Assembly: GCA_964595205.1 (NCBI GenBank)
Contig: CAZQOQ010000036.1
Coordinates: 248,001 to 312,000, forward strand
DNA from: JADKIH01 sp964595205
GTDB lineage: Bacteria > Bacteroidota > Bacteroidia > AKYH767-A > 2013-40CM-41-45
DNA length: 64,000 nucleotides
Reading direction: 5' to 3'
Shown: positions 35,404-44,063 of the stretch, piece by piece
How positions within the stretch are numbered: position 1 is the stretch's first letter
Layout of the letters: each line of letters begins with the position of its first letter
The notes under the pieces: generated by a model
The model's input: only the letters and a program-made list of their open reading frames with translations
What the model was told of the DNA's origin: nothing
Database searches by the model: none
Position numbers and translations under genes: made by a program

Positions 35404-37020
35404 TTATTTATAGTCTGGTTCGTACATTTTACTTTTAATAAATGCACGAATATCATTTGGTTTTTCAACTCCGGCCAGTCCACTTTCAAAAATCTGATTT
35501 GCAACTTTAACCGCTACGTTAAAGGATACGTTCAGGATGTTGTCGATAACGGGATAAATCAGGCCTTTATTATAATTTTCTTCAGTAACCTGTTCGGCCA
35601 CGGCTTCAGCGGCGGTGATTAACATCTCATCCGTCACTCTTTTTGCTTCCGTTGCAAAAATCGCAAGACCCATTGCAGGAAAAATATAAACGTTGTTGCC
35701 TTGTCCCGGAGTAATTTTACGTCCTCCAATAGTTACAGGTTCAAAAGGACTGCCGCTTGCAAATATTGCTTTGCCTTTGCTCCATGTATAGGCTTGTTCA
35801 GCCGTACATTCAGAGTGAGATGTTGGGTTTGAATAAGGGAAGATTACCGGTCGTTCGTTGACTTTACACATGTTTTCAATGACTTGTTGATTGAAGGCTC
35901 CTCCCACAGTGCTCACGCCAATGATAGCGGTCGGCTTCAATTTCAGAATAGTTTCAGCAAAATCTTTCGAAGCATCACCTTCATGAGCGAAAGGTTTCTG
36001 ATAATCGGCGAGATCAGTTCTGGATTTGACGAGTAAGCCGTTTACATCAAACATGCTGATGTGCTTATACGCTTCTTCTTTCGACAGCCCTTCTTTTTGA
36101 AATTTTCGGACCAACATTTCTGCAATTCCAAATGCTGCGGCACCGGCTCCCAGGAAAAGAATTCGTTGTTCATTAAAAGGCTTACCCGAAAAACGGCTCG
36201 CTGAAATAATTCCTGCAGTAGCAATGGCAGCTGTTCCCTGTATGTCGTCATTAAATGTGCAAATCCTGTCACGGTATTTTTCAAGGATGCGAATCGCATC
36301 CGCGCCAGGGAAGTCTTCCCATTGAATACAGATCTTCGGGAAAACTTCGTTCACTGCAGTCACGAATTCTTCAACGAAATCATCAAATTCTTTTCCCCTG
36401 ATTCTTTTTTTCTTCAGTCCGGGATAAAGAGGATCATTTAAAAAAGCTTCATTGTTTGTTCCAACATCCAGTATGATAGGAAGCGTATACTCCGGTGGTA
36501 CACCTGCACAGCTCGTGTATAAAACCAGTTTGCCTATTGGAATGCCGATACCGCAAATCCCAAGGTCCCCTAAGCCAAGTATACGGCCGCCGTCAGTAAC
36601 AACTGTAAAACGCACGTCTTTAACAGGCCAGTTTTTCAGTATAGATTTGATATTCCCTTTTTGTTCAATCGAAATAAATAAGCCTCTCGGCCTTCTCGCA
36701 ATATGCCCAAAGCGCTGACAGGCTTCGCCCACTGTCGGTGTATAAACAAGCGGTAAAAATTTAGCAGGATTGCTTATGATCGTCCTGAAAAATAATGTCT
36801 CGTTACTGTCCAGAAGATGATTGAGATAAATGTATTTATTAATTGGAGTATCGAAACTTTCAAGTTGCTCATTCACCCGGAGAATTTGTGTTTCAATCGT
36901 CTCGATCGTGTCAGGAATAATTCCTTCAAGCCCGTATTTCTTTCTTTCTTCTTTCGTAAATGCATTCCCTTTGTTAGTCCGGGGATTTCGCAATAACGAA
37001 TAACCAGTTGCCTCTTCCAT
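35404..37020 (-). CDS. maeA: NAD-dependent malic enzyme (malate oxidoreductase, decarboxylating)
   Basis: 538 residues, cytoplasmic, near the usual length of the large NAD-malic enzymes. Family motifs: PLVYTPTVGEACQRFGH (conserved Tyr), RPRGLFIS, VVTDGGRILGLGDLG, ILDVGTNNE, the metal-binding QWEDFPG and FNDDIQGTAAIA, and the nucleotide-binding LFLGAGAAAFGIAE. It converts malate to pyruvate and CO2 with NAD+. It is the last gene of a five-gene minus-strand run (16 bp after the SLC13 carrier), where imported malate or fumarate-derived malate would be its substrate. NAD versus NADP preference is inferred from family resemblance. Confidence 0.93.
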   Translation of the reverse strand: MEEATGYSLLRNPRTNKGNAFTKEERKKYGLEGIIPDTIETIETQILRVNEQLESFDTPINKYIYLNHLLDSNETLFFRTIISNPAKFLPLVYTPTVGEACQRFGHIARRPRGLFISIEQKGNIKSILKNWPVKDVRFTVVTDGGRILGLGDLGICGIGIPIGKLVLYTSCAGVPPEYTLPIILDVGTNNEAFLNDPLYPGLKKKRIRGKEFDDFVEEFVTAVNEVFPKICIQWEDFPGADAIRILEKYRDRICTFNDDIQGTAAIATAGIISASRFSGKPFNEQRILFLGAGAAAFGIAEMLVRKFQKEGLSKEEAYKHISMFDVNGLLVKSRTDLADYQKPFAHEGDASKDFAETILKLKPTAIIGVSTVGGAFNQQVIENMCKVNERPVIFPYSNPTSHSECTAEQAYTWSKGKAIFASGSPFEPVTIGGRKITPGQGNNVYIFPAMGLAIFATEAKRVTDEMLITAAEAVAEQVTEENYNKGLIYPVIDNILNVSFNVAVKVANQIFESGLAGVEKPNDIRAFIKSKMYEPDYK

Positions 37021-37036
37021 TTTTATTTTTGTTTGA

Positions 37037-38419
37037 TCAGGTAATAAGAAGAATCCATAGAATCGCTAAAAGCGGTCCTAATAATCCCACAACAATACCC
37101 CCTGTTTTGAAATCCGAAATTTTTAAAAAACCGGTACTGTATGCAATTGCATTTGGTGGTGTTGAGACCGGCAGGAACAATGCTGTTGATGCCGCAAGAC
37201 CAATGATGATCGCTATCTGCATCTGGAAACCTGCAAGTATTGCAATACCAAGCGGAATCAGGACTGTACCGGTGGCGGTATGACTCATGATGTTTGAAAA
37301 TGCCATCGTCATGTAAGCGAGTATGAACATGAGAACAATATGATTGACATCGAGATTTCTCATCCGTTGTGCATAATGTTCTAAAAGACCGGAGTTCTGT
37401 AAAGCAATTCCGAGCGACAATCCACCTGCGACCAATAGCAAGGTATCCCATGGAAGCCCCTGAACGTCTTTACTTTTCAGTACCCCCGTAAGCGTAAGAA
37501 ATACCAGCGGTATAGCGGAAACAGCTCCAACCTTAATTCCGTGTATGGATGTAGTCAGCCATAATAAGACAGTTACTATGATGATCACAAGGACTATTAA
37601 TCGATTTGTCTTTTCTTCTTTCGTTTTTACGGTTTTATCTGCATGAAGAAAGTCAAGAGAAATTGGAGTATTGTCTTTGATATACTTCTTTGTTAGGACA
37701 AAGCAACTTATCCCTGTGAGTGCAAGTGAGAGGGGCAGGCCGTACATCATCCAGTCGAGAAACGATACCTGGATTCCAATATTTTCCAAAGCTCCGACAG
37801 CAATCAGATTCGGCGGACTCCCAATGATGGAGCCCATTCCACCGGTTGTGGCAGCAATGGGTACGCCGAGCAATAATGCTTTCGAGATACCTGATTTGTT
37901 TCCAAGAGAATTCAACAGAGGCATGATTGAAGCAATTACCATGGCAGTGGAAGCGGTGTTCGACATCAGCATGGATGCTATCATCGTAGTTGTCATTAGG
38001 CCGATAAGAAGATTTCTTGGATTCGATCCTGATACTTTCAGGGTAAAGCGAAATAGTCCTTCATCCAGTTTGGTTTTCGTCATTGCGGCGGCAAGAAAAA
38101 ATCCGCCGAGCATAAGCCAGATTACACTGCTGGAAAAAGTGGCGACATACTTTTCAATATTTTCTGGTGAAGCATTGAGATTTTTATTTCCAAGCGTAAA
38201 AACGAGGTATGCTATTATAAATATACTCACGGAAAAAGGAGGGACGGCTTCAGTGAACCAAAGCAACATGGCAAAGAACAATAGAAACAGCACATACACC
38301 TGAGTGGTTGTAAAGTCTGGCTCCTTAAGTATATACGTCAGTGCAAAGGATACAATTAGAGAGAGTAAAAAATAAATTACCTGTTTATTTTTTGCTTTTG
38401 CTACGGGTTTATCTGACAT
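37037..38419 (-). CDS. SLC13/DASS-family dicarboxylate transporter
   Basis: 460 residues with about eleven to twelve helices. The two signature repeats of the family are seen: LMSNTASTAMVIASIMPLL and, in the second half, FSNIMSHTATGTVLIPLG, with SHT in place of the usual SNT. SIIGSPPNLIAVGAL is the first binding hairpin. Such carriers import succinate, fumarate, malate or citrate, usually with sodium. It lies between the OprO/P-like porin (56 bp) and malic enzyme (16 bp), fitting malate/fumarate uptake for the latter. Ion coupling cannot be read from sequence. Confidence 0.87.
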   Translation of the reverse strand: MSDKPVAKAKNKQVIYFLLSLIVSFALTYILKEPDFTTTQVYVLFLLFFAMLLWFTEAVPPFSVSIFIIAYLVFTLGNKNLNASPENIEKYVATFSSSVIWLMLGGFFLAAAMTKTKLDEGLFRFTLKVSGSNPRNLLIGLMTTTMIASMLMSNTASTAMVIASIMPLLNSLGNKSGISKALLLGVPIAATTGGMGSIIGSPPNLIAVGALENIGIQVSFLDWMMYGLPLSLALTGISCFVLTKKYIKDNTPISLDFLHADKTVKTKEEKTNRLIVLVIIIVTVLLWLTTSIHGIKVGAVSAIPLVFLTLTGVLKSKDVQGLPWDTLLLVAGGLSLGIALQNSGLLEHYAQRMRNLDVNHIVLMFILAYMTMAFSNIMSHTATGTVLIPLGIAILAGFQMQIAIIIGLAASTALFLPVSTPPNAIAYSTGFLKISDFKTGGIVVGLLGPLLAILWILLIT

Positions 38420-38475
38420 AGTAAAAAGATTTTAGTAAAACCATTCAACAAAAGTTTCTTCCATTGAGGTATAAA

Positions 38476-39759
38476 TCAAAGCATGAACTGTATCCTTGTT
38501 TGGAAGAACTGAGTGACTCCTTCTTTGTCAAACCGATTGAGCACACCATAACCATATTCCAATTCTAACCTGACATTATCAGAAAGGTACCAGTTTAAAA
38601 CCGGGGTGATCCGCCAGAACTTACCACCACGGAGAGTGCCATCGTTAAGGTTAATATTGGAAAACTGAAGTACCACTTCCCAGGCGCCGGGTCCGCCATC
38701 GAAGACGGATTTTTTCACCGGCACAAAACCAAACACACCGGTTGTTGTCCGGTATGGTCTTGTTTCGCCAGTAAGAATATAGGACGCCATAATCTCTCCA
38801 CCATAAAATAAAGGATTTCCGGTTTCGGGGGAGGTAAACTTATGAGCATAATATTCCGAACCAATCATAAATGAATGATGTTGGAAATAAAACTCCCCTC
38901 CATAATGCACCGAGTGATCAGCCGGAAAAACCTCTGTGTCCACGAAGTAAGGTGCAGGATTAGCAAGGGGCCTTGATTTAACCCTGATCTTTTTATCTTC
39001 AGGTTCTGCGTAACGGCCATTGAAGGCAATTTGTATCACAGTCTTACCATCCGATGAATAAACAGGAAGCCACCCCAACCTGATAACTCCTGTCATATGA
39101 AAAGTTGAAAACGACTGATCTTTTGAAATCCAGTCTTTAAAGAAACCAATATTCCATAGTATACGCGACTTTGGATCATATCCCATGTATTTAATTCCAT
39201 CGGCAAGAATCGGAATGATGTCTATTCCTAATTGTCTTTCCATCGACCATCCTGCATATCCTACCATTATTTTATTCAGTGAAAATCCTTCCTTTGTACG
39301 ACCGATGAAAACCCTGCCTTTTATTTCGGGTATATTAACCAACACACCCGTCTCACGTGCCCACCAGCTTCTTTGTCCGCCATCATACATCAATCCGAAT
39401 TTCCAGGTGATTTCTCTTTTCGATTTGATTCTTCCCATCATGGTCAGGCGCATATCTCTCAACTCGAATTTGGATTCAGCATCAATCTGTTCTTTGCTTA
39501 CATCATCCTGATAGAATCCGGCGTACTCATATAGAAACCCACCTCCAAATTGTAATGAGGATACTGGTCCATCAAACTTATACCAGTAACTATAATCTTT
39601 TAAAGAGGAAGCAGAACTTTTATAAGTGGTATCCAAAACTTCTCCCTGTGTTCCATCCGGAATAGGTTCTCCAGGTTGCTGACCGATTATACGAAATGGT
39701 AAGGTCATCCCTGTTAATAGAGTCACAATGGAGATTAGAAACTTCCTCTTTAAAGACAT
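38476..39759 (-). CDS. OprO/OprP-like outer-membrane porin
   Basis: 427 residues from the ATG at 39759 (a frame 13 codons longer is rejected because MSLKRKFLISIVTLLTGMTL opens the signal peptide). Mature sequence shows the phosphate-selective-porin-like pattern: FELRDMRLTMMGRIKSKREITWKFGLMYDG, quoted only in parts here, GRVFIGRTKEGFSLNKI, and a long barrel with VLNWYLSDNVRLELEYGYG near the end and a terminal FQTRIQFML. It is the middle gene of the dcu-aspA-porin-SLC13-malic enzyme run and probably admits anionic substrates of those genes. Phosphate specificity is not implied. Confidence 0.75.
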   Translation of the reverse strand: MSLKRKFLISIVTLLTGMTLPFRIIGQQPGEPIPDGTQGEVLDTTYKSSASSLKDYSYWYKFDGPVSSLQFGGGFLYEYAGFYQDDVSKEQIDAESKFELRDMRLTMMGRIKSKREITWKFGLMYDGGQRSWWARETGVLVNIPEIKGRVFIGRTKEGFSLNKIMVGYAGWSMERQLGIDIIPILADGIKYMGYDPKSRILWNIGFFKDWISKDQSFSTFHMTGVIRLGWLPVYSSDGKTVIQIAFNGRYAEPEDKKIRVKSRPLANPAPYFVDTEVFPADHSVHYGGEFYFQHHSFMIGSEYYAHKFTSPETGNPLFYGGEIMASYILTGETRPYRTTTGVFGFVPVKKSVFDGGPGAWEVVLQFSNINLNDGTLRGGKFWRITPVLNWYLSDNVRLELEYGYGVLNRFDKEGVTQFFQTRIQFML

Positions 39760-39826
39760 ATATAAACACAACTCTGGTTTAACATTCGGAACTAACAAAA
39801 CATCGAGGTTGTTTTAATAGTAAATG

Positions 39827-41281
39827 TTATTGTTTCTGTCCAGTCATTGCTGCAGGATCGAGTAGCTTTTTAATCTGATCCTCTGTAAGCAATTTCTTTT
39901 CACGAATTAATTCTAATATTCCTTTATTTGTCTGAAGTGCTTCTTTCGCAAGTTCAGTTGTTTTTTCATAACCCAAGACCGGATTTAGGGCAGTAACAAT
40001 TCCTACACTGCGATCGATGTAATGTTTTAATACATCAGGATTCGCCGTAACTCCATCTATACAGCTTTTGCGCATAATTGGAAATGTTTTAAAGAACAGA
40101 GCCTGTGATTCCATGATTGCGACGGCAACTACAGGTTCGTACGCATTCAATTGAAGAAGTCCATCGCGTGAAGCAACAGTCACTGTCATATCATTTCCGA
40201 TTACTTTGTAACAGATTTGATTCATTAATTCAGGAATAACCGGATTGACTTTGCCCGGCATAATGGATGAGCCTGGCTGAAGTGCGGGTAAATTGATTTC
40301 AAAAATACCTGTACGCGGACCGGATGCAAGAAAAATCAAATCGCTGCTGATCTTTGACATTGTAACGGCAAGATTTTTTAATGCAGAAGAATACATAACA
40401 AAACCCTGCATGCTGCTTGTTGCGGCGATAAGATTTTTTGGTTCGGAGATTGGTTTACCGGTGATTTTTGCAAGGTTAGCCACGCATTTTTCTGCATAAC
40501 CCGGCGATGCTGTAAGTCCTGTACCAATAGCTGTTGCACCCATATTCACCTCATACATATAGGACTCTGATTTTTTTAATGCATCAATGGCTTCGTCAAG
40601 TTGTCCTCCAAATGCATGAAACTCCTGTCCGAGTGTCATCGGTACGGCATCCTGACCCTCTGTACGGCCCATCTTTAAGAGGTTTTTGAATTCTTCTCCT
40701 TTTTTATGAAAAGCCTGAGATAATAATTCAGCTTCTTTAACGAGTTTATCATTATGAAGAATAAGTGCAATGTGGATGGCAGTCGGGTAAACATCATTTG
40801 TTGACTGACCCATGTTTAAATCATCATGAGGTTCGATAAATTGATATTCACCTTTTTTGTGGCCGCTCATTTCCAGTGCAATGTTTGCAAGCACTTCATT
40901 CGCATTCATATTCGCAGACGTTCCTGCACCGCCCTGGTAAAGATCCGTTAAAAACTGATCATGATATTTTCCATCGATAACTGCCTGGCAGGCTTTCTGA
41001 ATTGCGTCGAAACGATCTTTCTTCATTCTTCCAATTTCAGTATTAGCCTGCGCTGCTGCCAGCTTCACCATTGCATATGCTTTTACATAGTCGGGATAGA
41101 AATTAGTCTTCACGCCGCTGACCTGGAAATTTTCAAGCGCGCGGAGTGTTTGTACGCCATAGTATGCATCGGCTGGAATTTGTTTCTCGCCAAGAAGATC
41201 TTTTTCTGTCCTGGTCTGAGCAAAACTGATTTGAGCAGTAAAAAAAGTCAGTAATAATAGAATTGATTTGAATTTTTTCAT
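39827..41281 (-). CDS. aspA: Aspartate ammonia-lyase with an N-terminal signal peptide
   Basis: 484 residues. Residues 1-21 (MKKFKSILLLLTFFTAQISF, then AQ) are a textbook signal peptide, and the normal aspartase start EKDLLGEKQIPADAYYGVQT follows directly. Other family markers: TSANMNANEVLAN, DDLNMGQSTNDVYPTA, and the fumarase/aspartase signature GSSIMPGKVNPVIPE near residue 340 with the catalytic Ser loop. It cleaves aspartate to fumarate and ammonia. A periplasmic location is inferred and is unusual, since aspartases are normally cytoplasmic; it matches the exported asparaginase and glutaminase nearby. It follows the Dcu gene by 36 bp. Confidence 0.93.
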   Translation of the reverse strand: MKKFKSILLLLTFFTAQISFAQTRTEKDLLGEKQIPADAYYGVQTLRALENFQVSGVKTNFYPDYVKAYAMVKLAAAQANTEIGRMKKDRFDAIQKACQAVIDGKYHDQFLTDLYQGGAGTSANMNANEVLANIALEMSGHKKGEYQFIEPHDDLNMGQSTNDVYPTAIHIALILHNDKLVKEAELLSQAFHKKGEEFKNLLKMGRTEGQDAVPMTLGQEFHAFGGQLDEAIDALKKSESYMYEVNMGATAIGTGLTASPGYAEKCVANLAKITGKPISEPKNLIAATSSMQGFVMYSSALKNLAVTMSKISSDLIFLASGPRTGIFEINLPALQPGSSIMPGKVNPVIPELMNQICYKVIGNDMTVTVASRDGLLQLNAYEPVVAVAIMESQALFFKTFPIMRKSCIDGVTANPDVLKHYIDRSVGIVTALNPVLGYEKTTELAKEALQTNKGILELIREKKLLTEDQIKKLLDPAAMTGQKQ

Positions 41282-41317
41282 TGTATTATTTTTTATTGGT
41301 TAGATTATTTCGATTTA

Positions 41318-42670
41318 TCAGAGTAAAACAGATTGTAGCAGCAAACCTGCAATTACAGCGGCAGCAGTTGTCACTAAGCCGGGCAACATGAAACTATGAT
41401 TGAGGACATACTTGCCGATTTTAGTGGTTCCCGTCCGATCGAATTGAATCGCAGTAAGTAGCGTTGGATATCCTGGAATAAAAAAATGTCCGTTGACCGC
41501 AGGGAAAATTCCAACCATGAATGCCGGAGTTAATCCCAGCGCGAGTCCGAGAGGCATCAGGGCCTTTGTAGTTGCAGCCTGGCTGAAAAGTAAAATACTT
41601 AATGTGAACAAGGCAACGGCAAACAGCCATGGATATGAGGTTACCAATTCGCCGAGGGAACTTTCAATTGTTTTATAATTATGATTCATGAATGTTCCAC
41701 TCATCCAGACCACACCAAACACAGCAATAGTTGCCTGTCCGGCGGAAGAAAACAAACTCGCTTTAGTAACTTCTGCAGCGGTAGTCTTTGCAAACAGTAT
41801 GATCATTCCTGCAGCGGCGAGCATGATCATCATGATCATCGACGGCATTTGTACCTGCCCGGCGGCATTAACAGAAAAACCAGGAACAAATCCTTCCTTA
41901 TCCCCAAAGGATGGCAATAGTTCAGGGAACGATCCAAACAGAACTACGCAAAAGACTGCAATTGCAAAGATGATTACGGAAGTAATAGCGCCCGGTTTGA
42001 GGTCCTTTTGCTTATCATCTCCATTTCCTGAAATGTTTTTAGCAAATACGGGGTCTTTCATCTTTTCCAGAAATTCCGGATCGTTGTTGAGTTCTTTCCC
42101 TCTTTTCAGCACGAATAGAATTCCGACTATCACTCCGATTAGTGTAGAAGGAATACAAACCATTAAAATATCAGAAAGTTTAACCCCGCTTGCGGCTAAT
42201 ACTGTAAGCAATGCTGCAGATGCTGCCGAAACCGGACTGGCAGTAATTCCCATGTGAGCTGCTGTCACGCTCATACTCAATGCACGTTCAGGACGAATGC
42301 GCGCCTTGATGGCAACTTCGGAAATGATCGGCATGATGGAATATGAAATATGTGCGGTTCCTGCAAATAATGTAAAGACATATGTTATCAGTGGTCCGAG
42401 AATGGTAATTTGTCCGGGATGTTTCCTGAGAATTTTAGCTGCGAGATTGACCAGATAATCCATTCCTCCCGCTGCCTGTAATGCGGCTGCTGCTGTTACC
42501 ACACTTAGTATAATTAGCATAACCTCGAGCGGAGGATCAACCGGCTGCATTTTAAATATCAGTAACAAAATCAACAGTCCAATCATACCCATTACTCCGA
42601 GGCCAATTCCAGACATGCGTGCACCAATGAAAATGCAAAAAAGCAAAACAGCAAGTTGTACAAAAATCAT
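41318..42670 (-). CDS. dcuA: Dcu-family C4-dicarboxylate transporter (DcuA/DcuB)
   Basis: 450 residues, about ten helices. Family pattern: LAVLLFCIFIGARMSGIGLG at the start, TLFAGTAHISYSIMPIISEVA, RPERALSMSVTAAHMGITASP. In enterobacteria Dcu carriers exchange fumarate, aspartate or malate for succinate during anaerobic growth. DcuA versus DcuB cannot be settled from sequence. It is the first gene of the minus-strand operon that continues with aspartase, a porin, an SLC13 carrier and malic enzyme; the start lies 90 bp from the centre of a TGAT-N4-ATCA palindrome, the kind of site FNR uses at E. coli dcuB. Confidence 0.92.
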   Translation of the reverse strand: MIFVQLAVLLFCIFIGARMSGIGLGVMGMIGLLILLLIFKMQPVDPPLEVMLIILSVVTAAAALQAAGGMDYLVNLAAKILRKHPGQITILGPLITYVFTLFAGTAHISYSIMPIISEVAIKARIRPERALSMSVTAAHMGITASPVSAASAALLTVLAASGVKLSDILMVCIPSTLIGVIVGILFVLKRGKELNNDPEFLEKMKDPVFAKNISGNGDDKQKDLKPGAITSVIIFAIAVFCVVLFGSFPELLPSFGDKEGFVPGFSVNAAGQVQMPSMIMMIMLAAAGMIILFAKTTAAEVTKASLFSSAGQATIAVFGVVWMSGTFMNHNYKTIESSLGELVTSYPWLFAVALFTLSILLFSQAATTKALMPLGLALGLTPAFMVGIFPAVNGHFFIPGYPTLLTAIQFDRTGTTKIGKYVLNHSFMLPGLVTTAAAVIAGLLLQSVLL

Positions 42671-42753
42671 TTTGTAGTATTTAAAAAAATATTACATTAT
42701 TAATTAATTTTTTACCTCATTGTAAAGTATCTTAATTTGATTTTGGCAAGGTA

Positions 42754-42765
42754 TGATAATAATCA
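42754..42765. promoter_or_regulatory. FNR/CRP-type palindrome TGATAATAATCA between dcu and glutaminase
   Basis: A perfect TGAT-N4-ATCA match in the 196-bp divergent gap, centred 90 bp from the Dcu start and 107 bp from the first ATG of glutaminase. On the plus strand TAGTTTTG (42802-42809) matches the Bacteroidota -7 consensus TAnnTTTG, and TTTG at 42785-42788 is a possible, rather close, -33 element. Confidence 0.55.
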
Positions 42766-42866
42766 TATATTTTTCTAACTTATGTTTGGTTCAATGAATT
42801 TTAGTTTTGTTAATTTAGCAAATTATAAGAACCTAATAATTTTCAATTCATAAATCCCAAAAAACC

Positions 42867-43946
42867 ATGAAAAATAAAATTAATTTTCATATCATGAACA
42901 GGACATTGATTTTGGCTGCTGTTTCTATGTTCGTATTCTTTTCCTCTGTTGCACAGGAAAAGACAAAAGGAAAAGCGGAAACTACCCAGGTGTCACAGGA
43001 ACTGATGACCAAGGCTAATATTGAAGCCGTACTGAACGATGCGTACAATAAATTTGTAAATGTAAAGGATGGTGCGAATGCTGATTACATTAAGGAACTC
43101 GCAAACGTAGACCCTAAAATTTTCGGAATCGCTTTGGTTACCACCGACGGACAGGTTTATACTAAAGGTGATATCACCTCGATGGTTTCGATTCAAAGTG
43201 TAAGCAAGGCTTTCGTCATGGCGCAGATCATTGATGAATCAGGTCACCAGGCTATTCAGGACAAAATCGGAGTTGATGCAACCGGATTAAAATTCAATTC
43301 CATCGTTGCAGTGGAAGAACATCGGGGGAAAGAAATAAACCCATTGGTTAACCCGGGTGCCATAGCAGCAACCAGCCTGGTAATAGGTGCCGATTCTGCC
43401 GCGAAATGGAAAAGCATTCTTAACAAACAAAGTGAGTTTGCCGGTCGGCCACTGTCTTTGAATATGCCTGTGTATATCAGCGAAGCCGGTGATAATTTAC
43501 GCAACCAGGCAATCGCTCACCTGCTTCTCGCTTATGGAAGAATGTATTTTGATCCTGTTCAATCCACAGATATTTATACCAAGCAATGCGCCATTAATGT
43601 TAGCGCAAAAGATCTGGCAACCATGGCTGCAACGTTGGCTAACGGAGGAGTAAATCCGGTTACAAAAAAGAAAGTGGTATCTCCGGAATCAGCCATGTAT
43701 ACGTTGCCTGTGATGGCCACTGCCGGCCTCTATGATGATTCCGGAATCTGGTTTTATAATTCCGGCCTGCCTGCAAAGAGCGGAGTTGGCGGTGGATTAC
43801 TTGCCGTTTGTCCGGGTAAATTTGGAATCGCAGTTGTATCGCCGCCATTGGATGAAGCCGGTAATAGTGTGAAAGGTCAGCTGGTAATTAAATATGTAGT
43901 CGAACAATTAAAGGCTAATCCATATTTGATAAAGCCAAAAATGTAA
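42867..43946 (+). CDS. glsA: Exported glutaminase (GlsA family)
   Basis: 359 residues; an internal ATG at 42894 (MNRTLILAAVSMFVFF) would give a shorter and cleaner signal peptide ending SSVAQ, so the start is uncertain by nine codons. Serine-dependent glutaminase motifs: FGIALVTTDGQVYTKGD, SIQSVSKAF (catalytic Ser-x-x-Lys), NPLVNPGAIAATSL and the C-terminal GLPAKSGVGGGLLAVCPGKFG. It hydrolyses glutamine to glutamate and ammonia; the signal peptide places it in the periplasm, where most GlsA proteins are not found. It is transcribed divergently from dcuA-aspA under a shared palindrome. Confidence 0.94.
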   Translation: MKNKINFHIMNRTLILAAVSMFVFFSSVAQEKTKGKAETTQVSQELMTKANIEAVLNDAYNKFVNVKDGANADYIKELANVDPKIFGIALVTTDGQVYTKGDITSMVSIQSVSKAFVMAQIIDESGHQAIQDKIGVDATGLKFNSIVAVEEHRGKEINPLVNPGAIAATSLVIGADSAAKWKSILNKQSEFAGRPLSLNMPVYISEAGDNLRNQAIAHLLLAYGRMYFDPVQSTDIYTKQCAINVSAKDLATMAATLANGGVNPVTKKKVVSPESAMYTLPVMATAGLYDDSGIWFYNSGLPAKSGVGGGLLAVCPGKFGIAVVSPPLDEAGNSVKGQLVIKYVVEQLKANPYLIKPKM

Positions 43947-43963
43947 ATTTTTCTAAGTTGTAT

Positions 43964-44015
43964 ATCAAAAGAGAATATCTTGTCATTAAAACTGAACAAT
44001 ATATTCTCTTTTGAT
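43964..44015. terminator. 15-bp perfect inverted repeat after glutaminase (probable terminator)
   Basis: ATCAAAAGAGAATAT (43964-43978) and its exact reverse complement ATATTCTCTTTTGAT (44001-44015) are separated by 22 bases, 18 bp after the glutaminase stop and 49 bp before the next start. The right arm contains TTTT. It may end transcription or act as an operator for the porin gene downstream. Confidence 0.55.
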
Positions 44016-44063
44016 TATTTCTTTGATTTAATTGAATACTAATATGTCATTAATAAAAGATTT

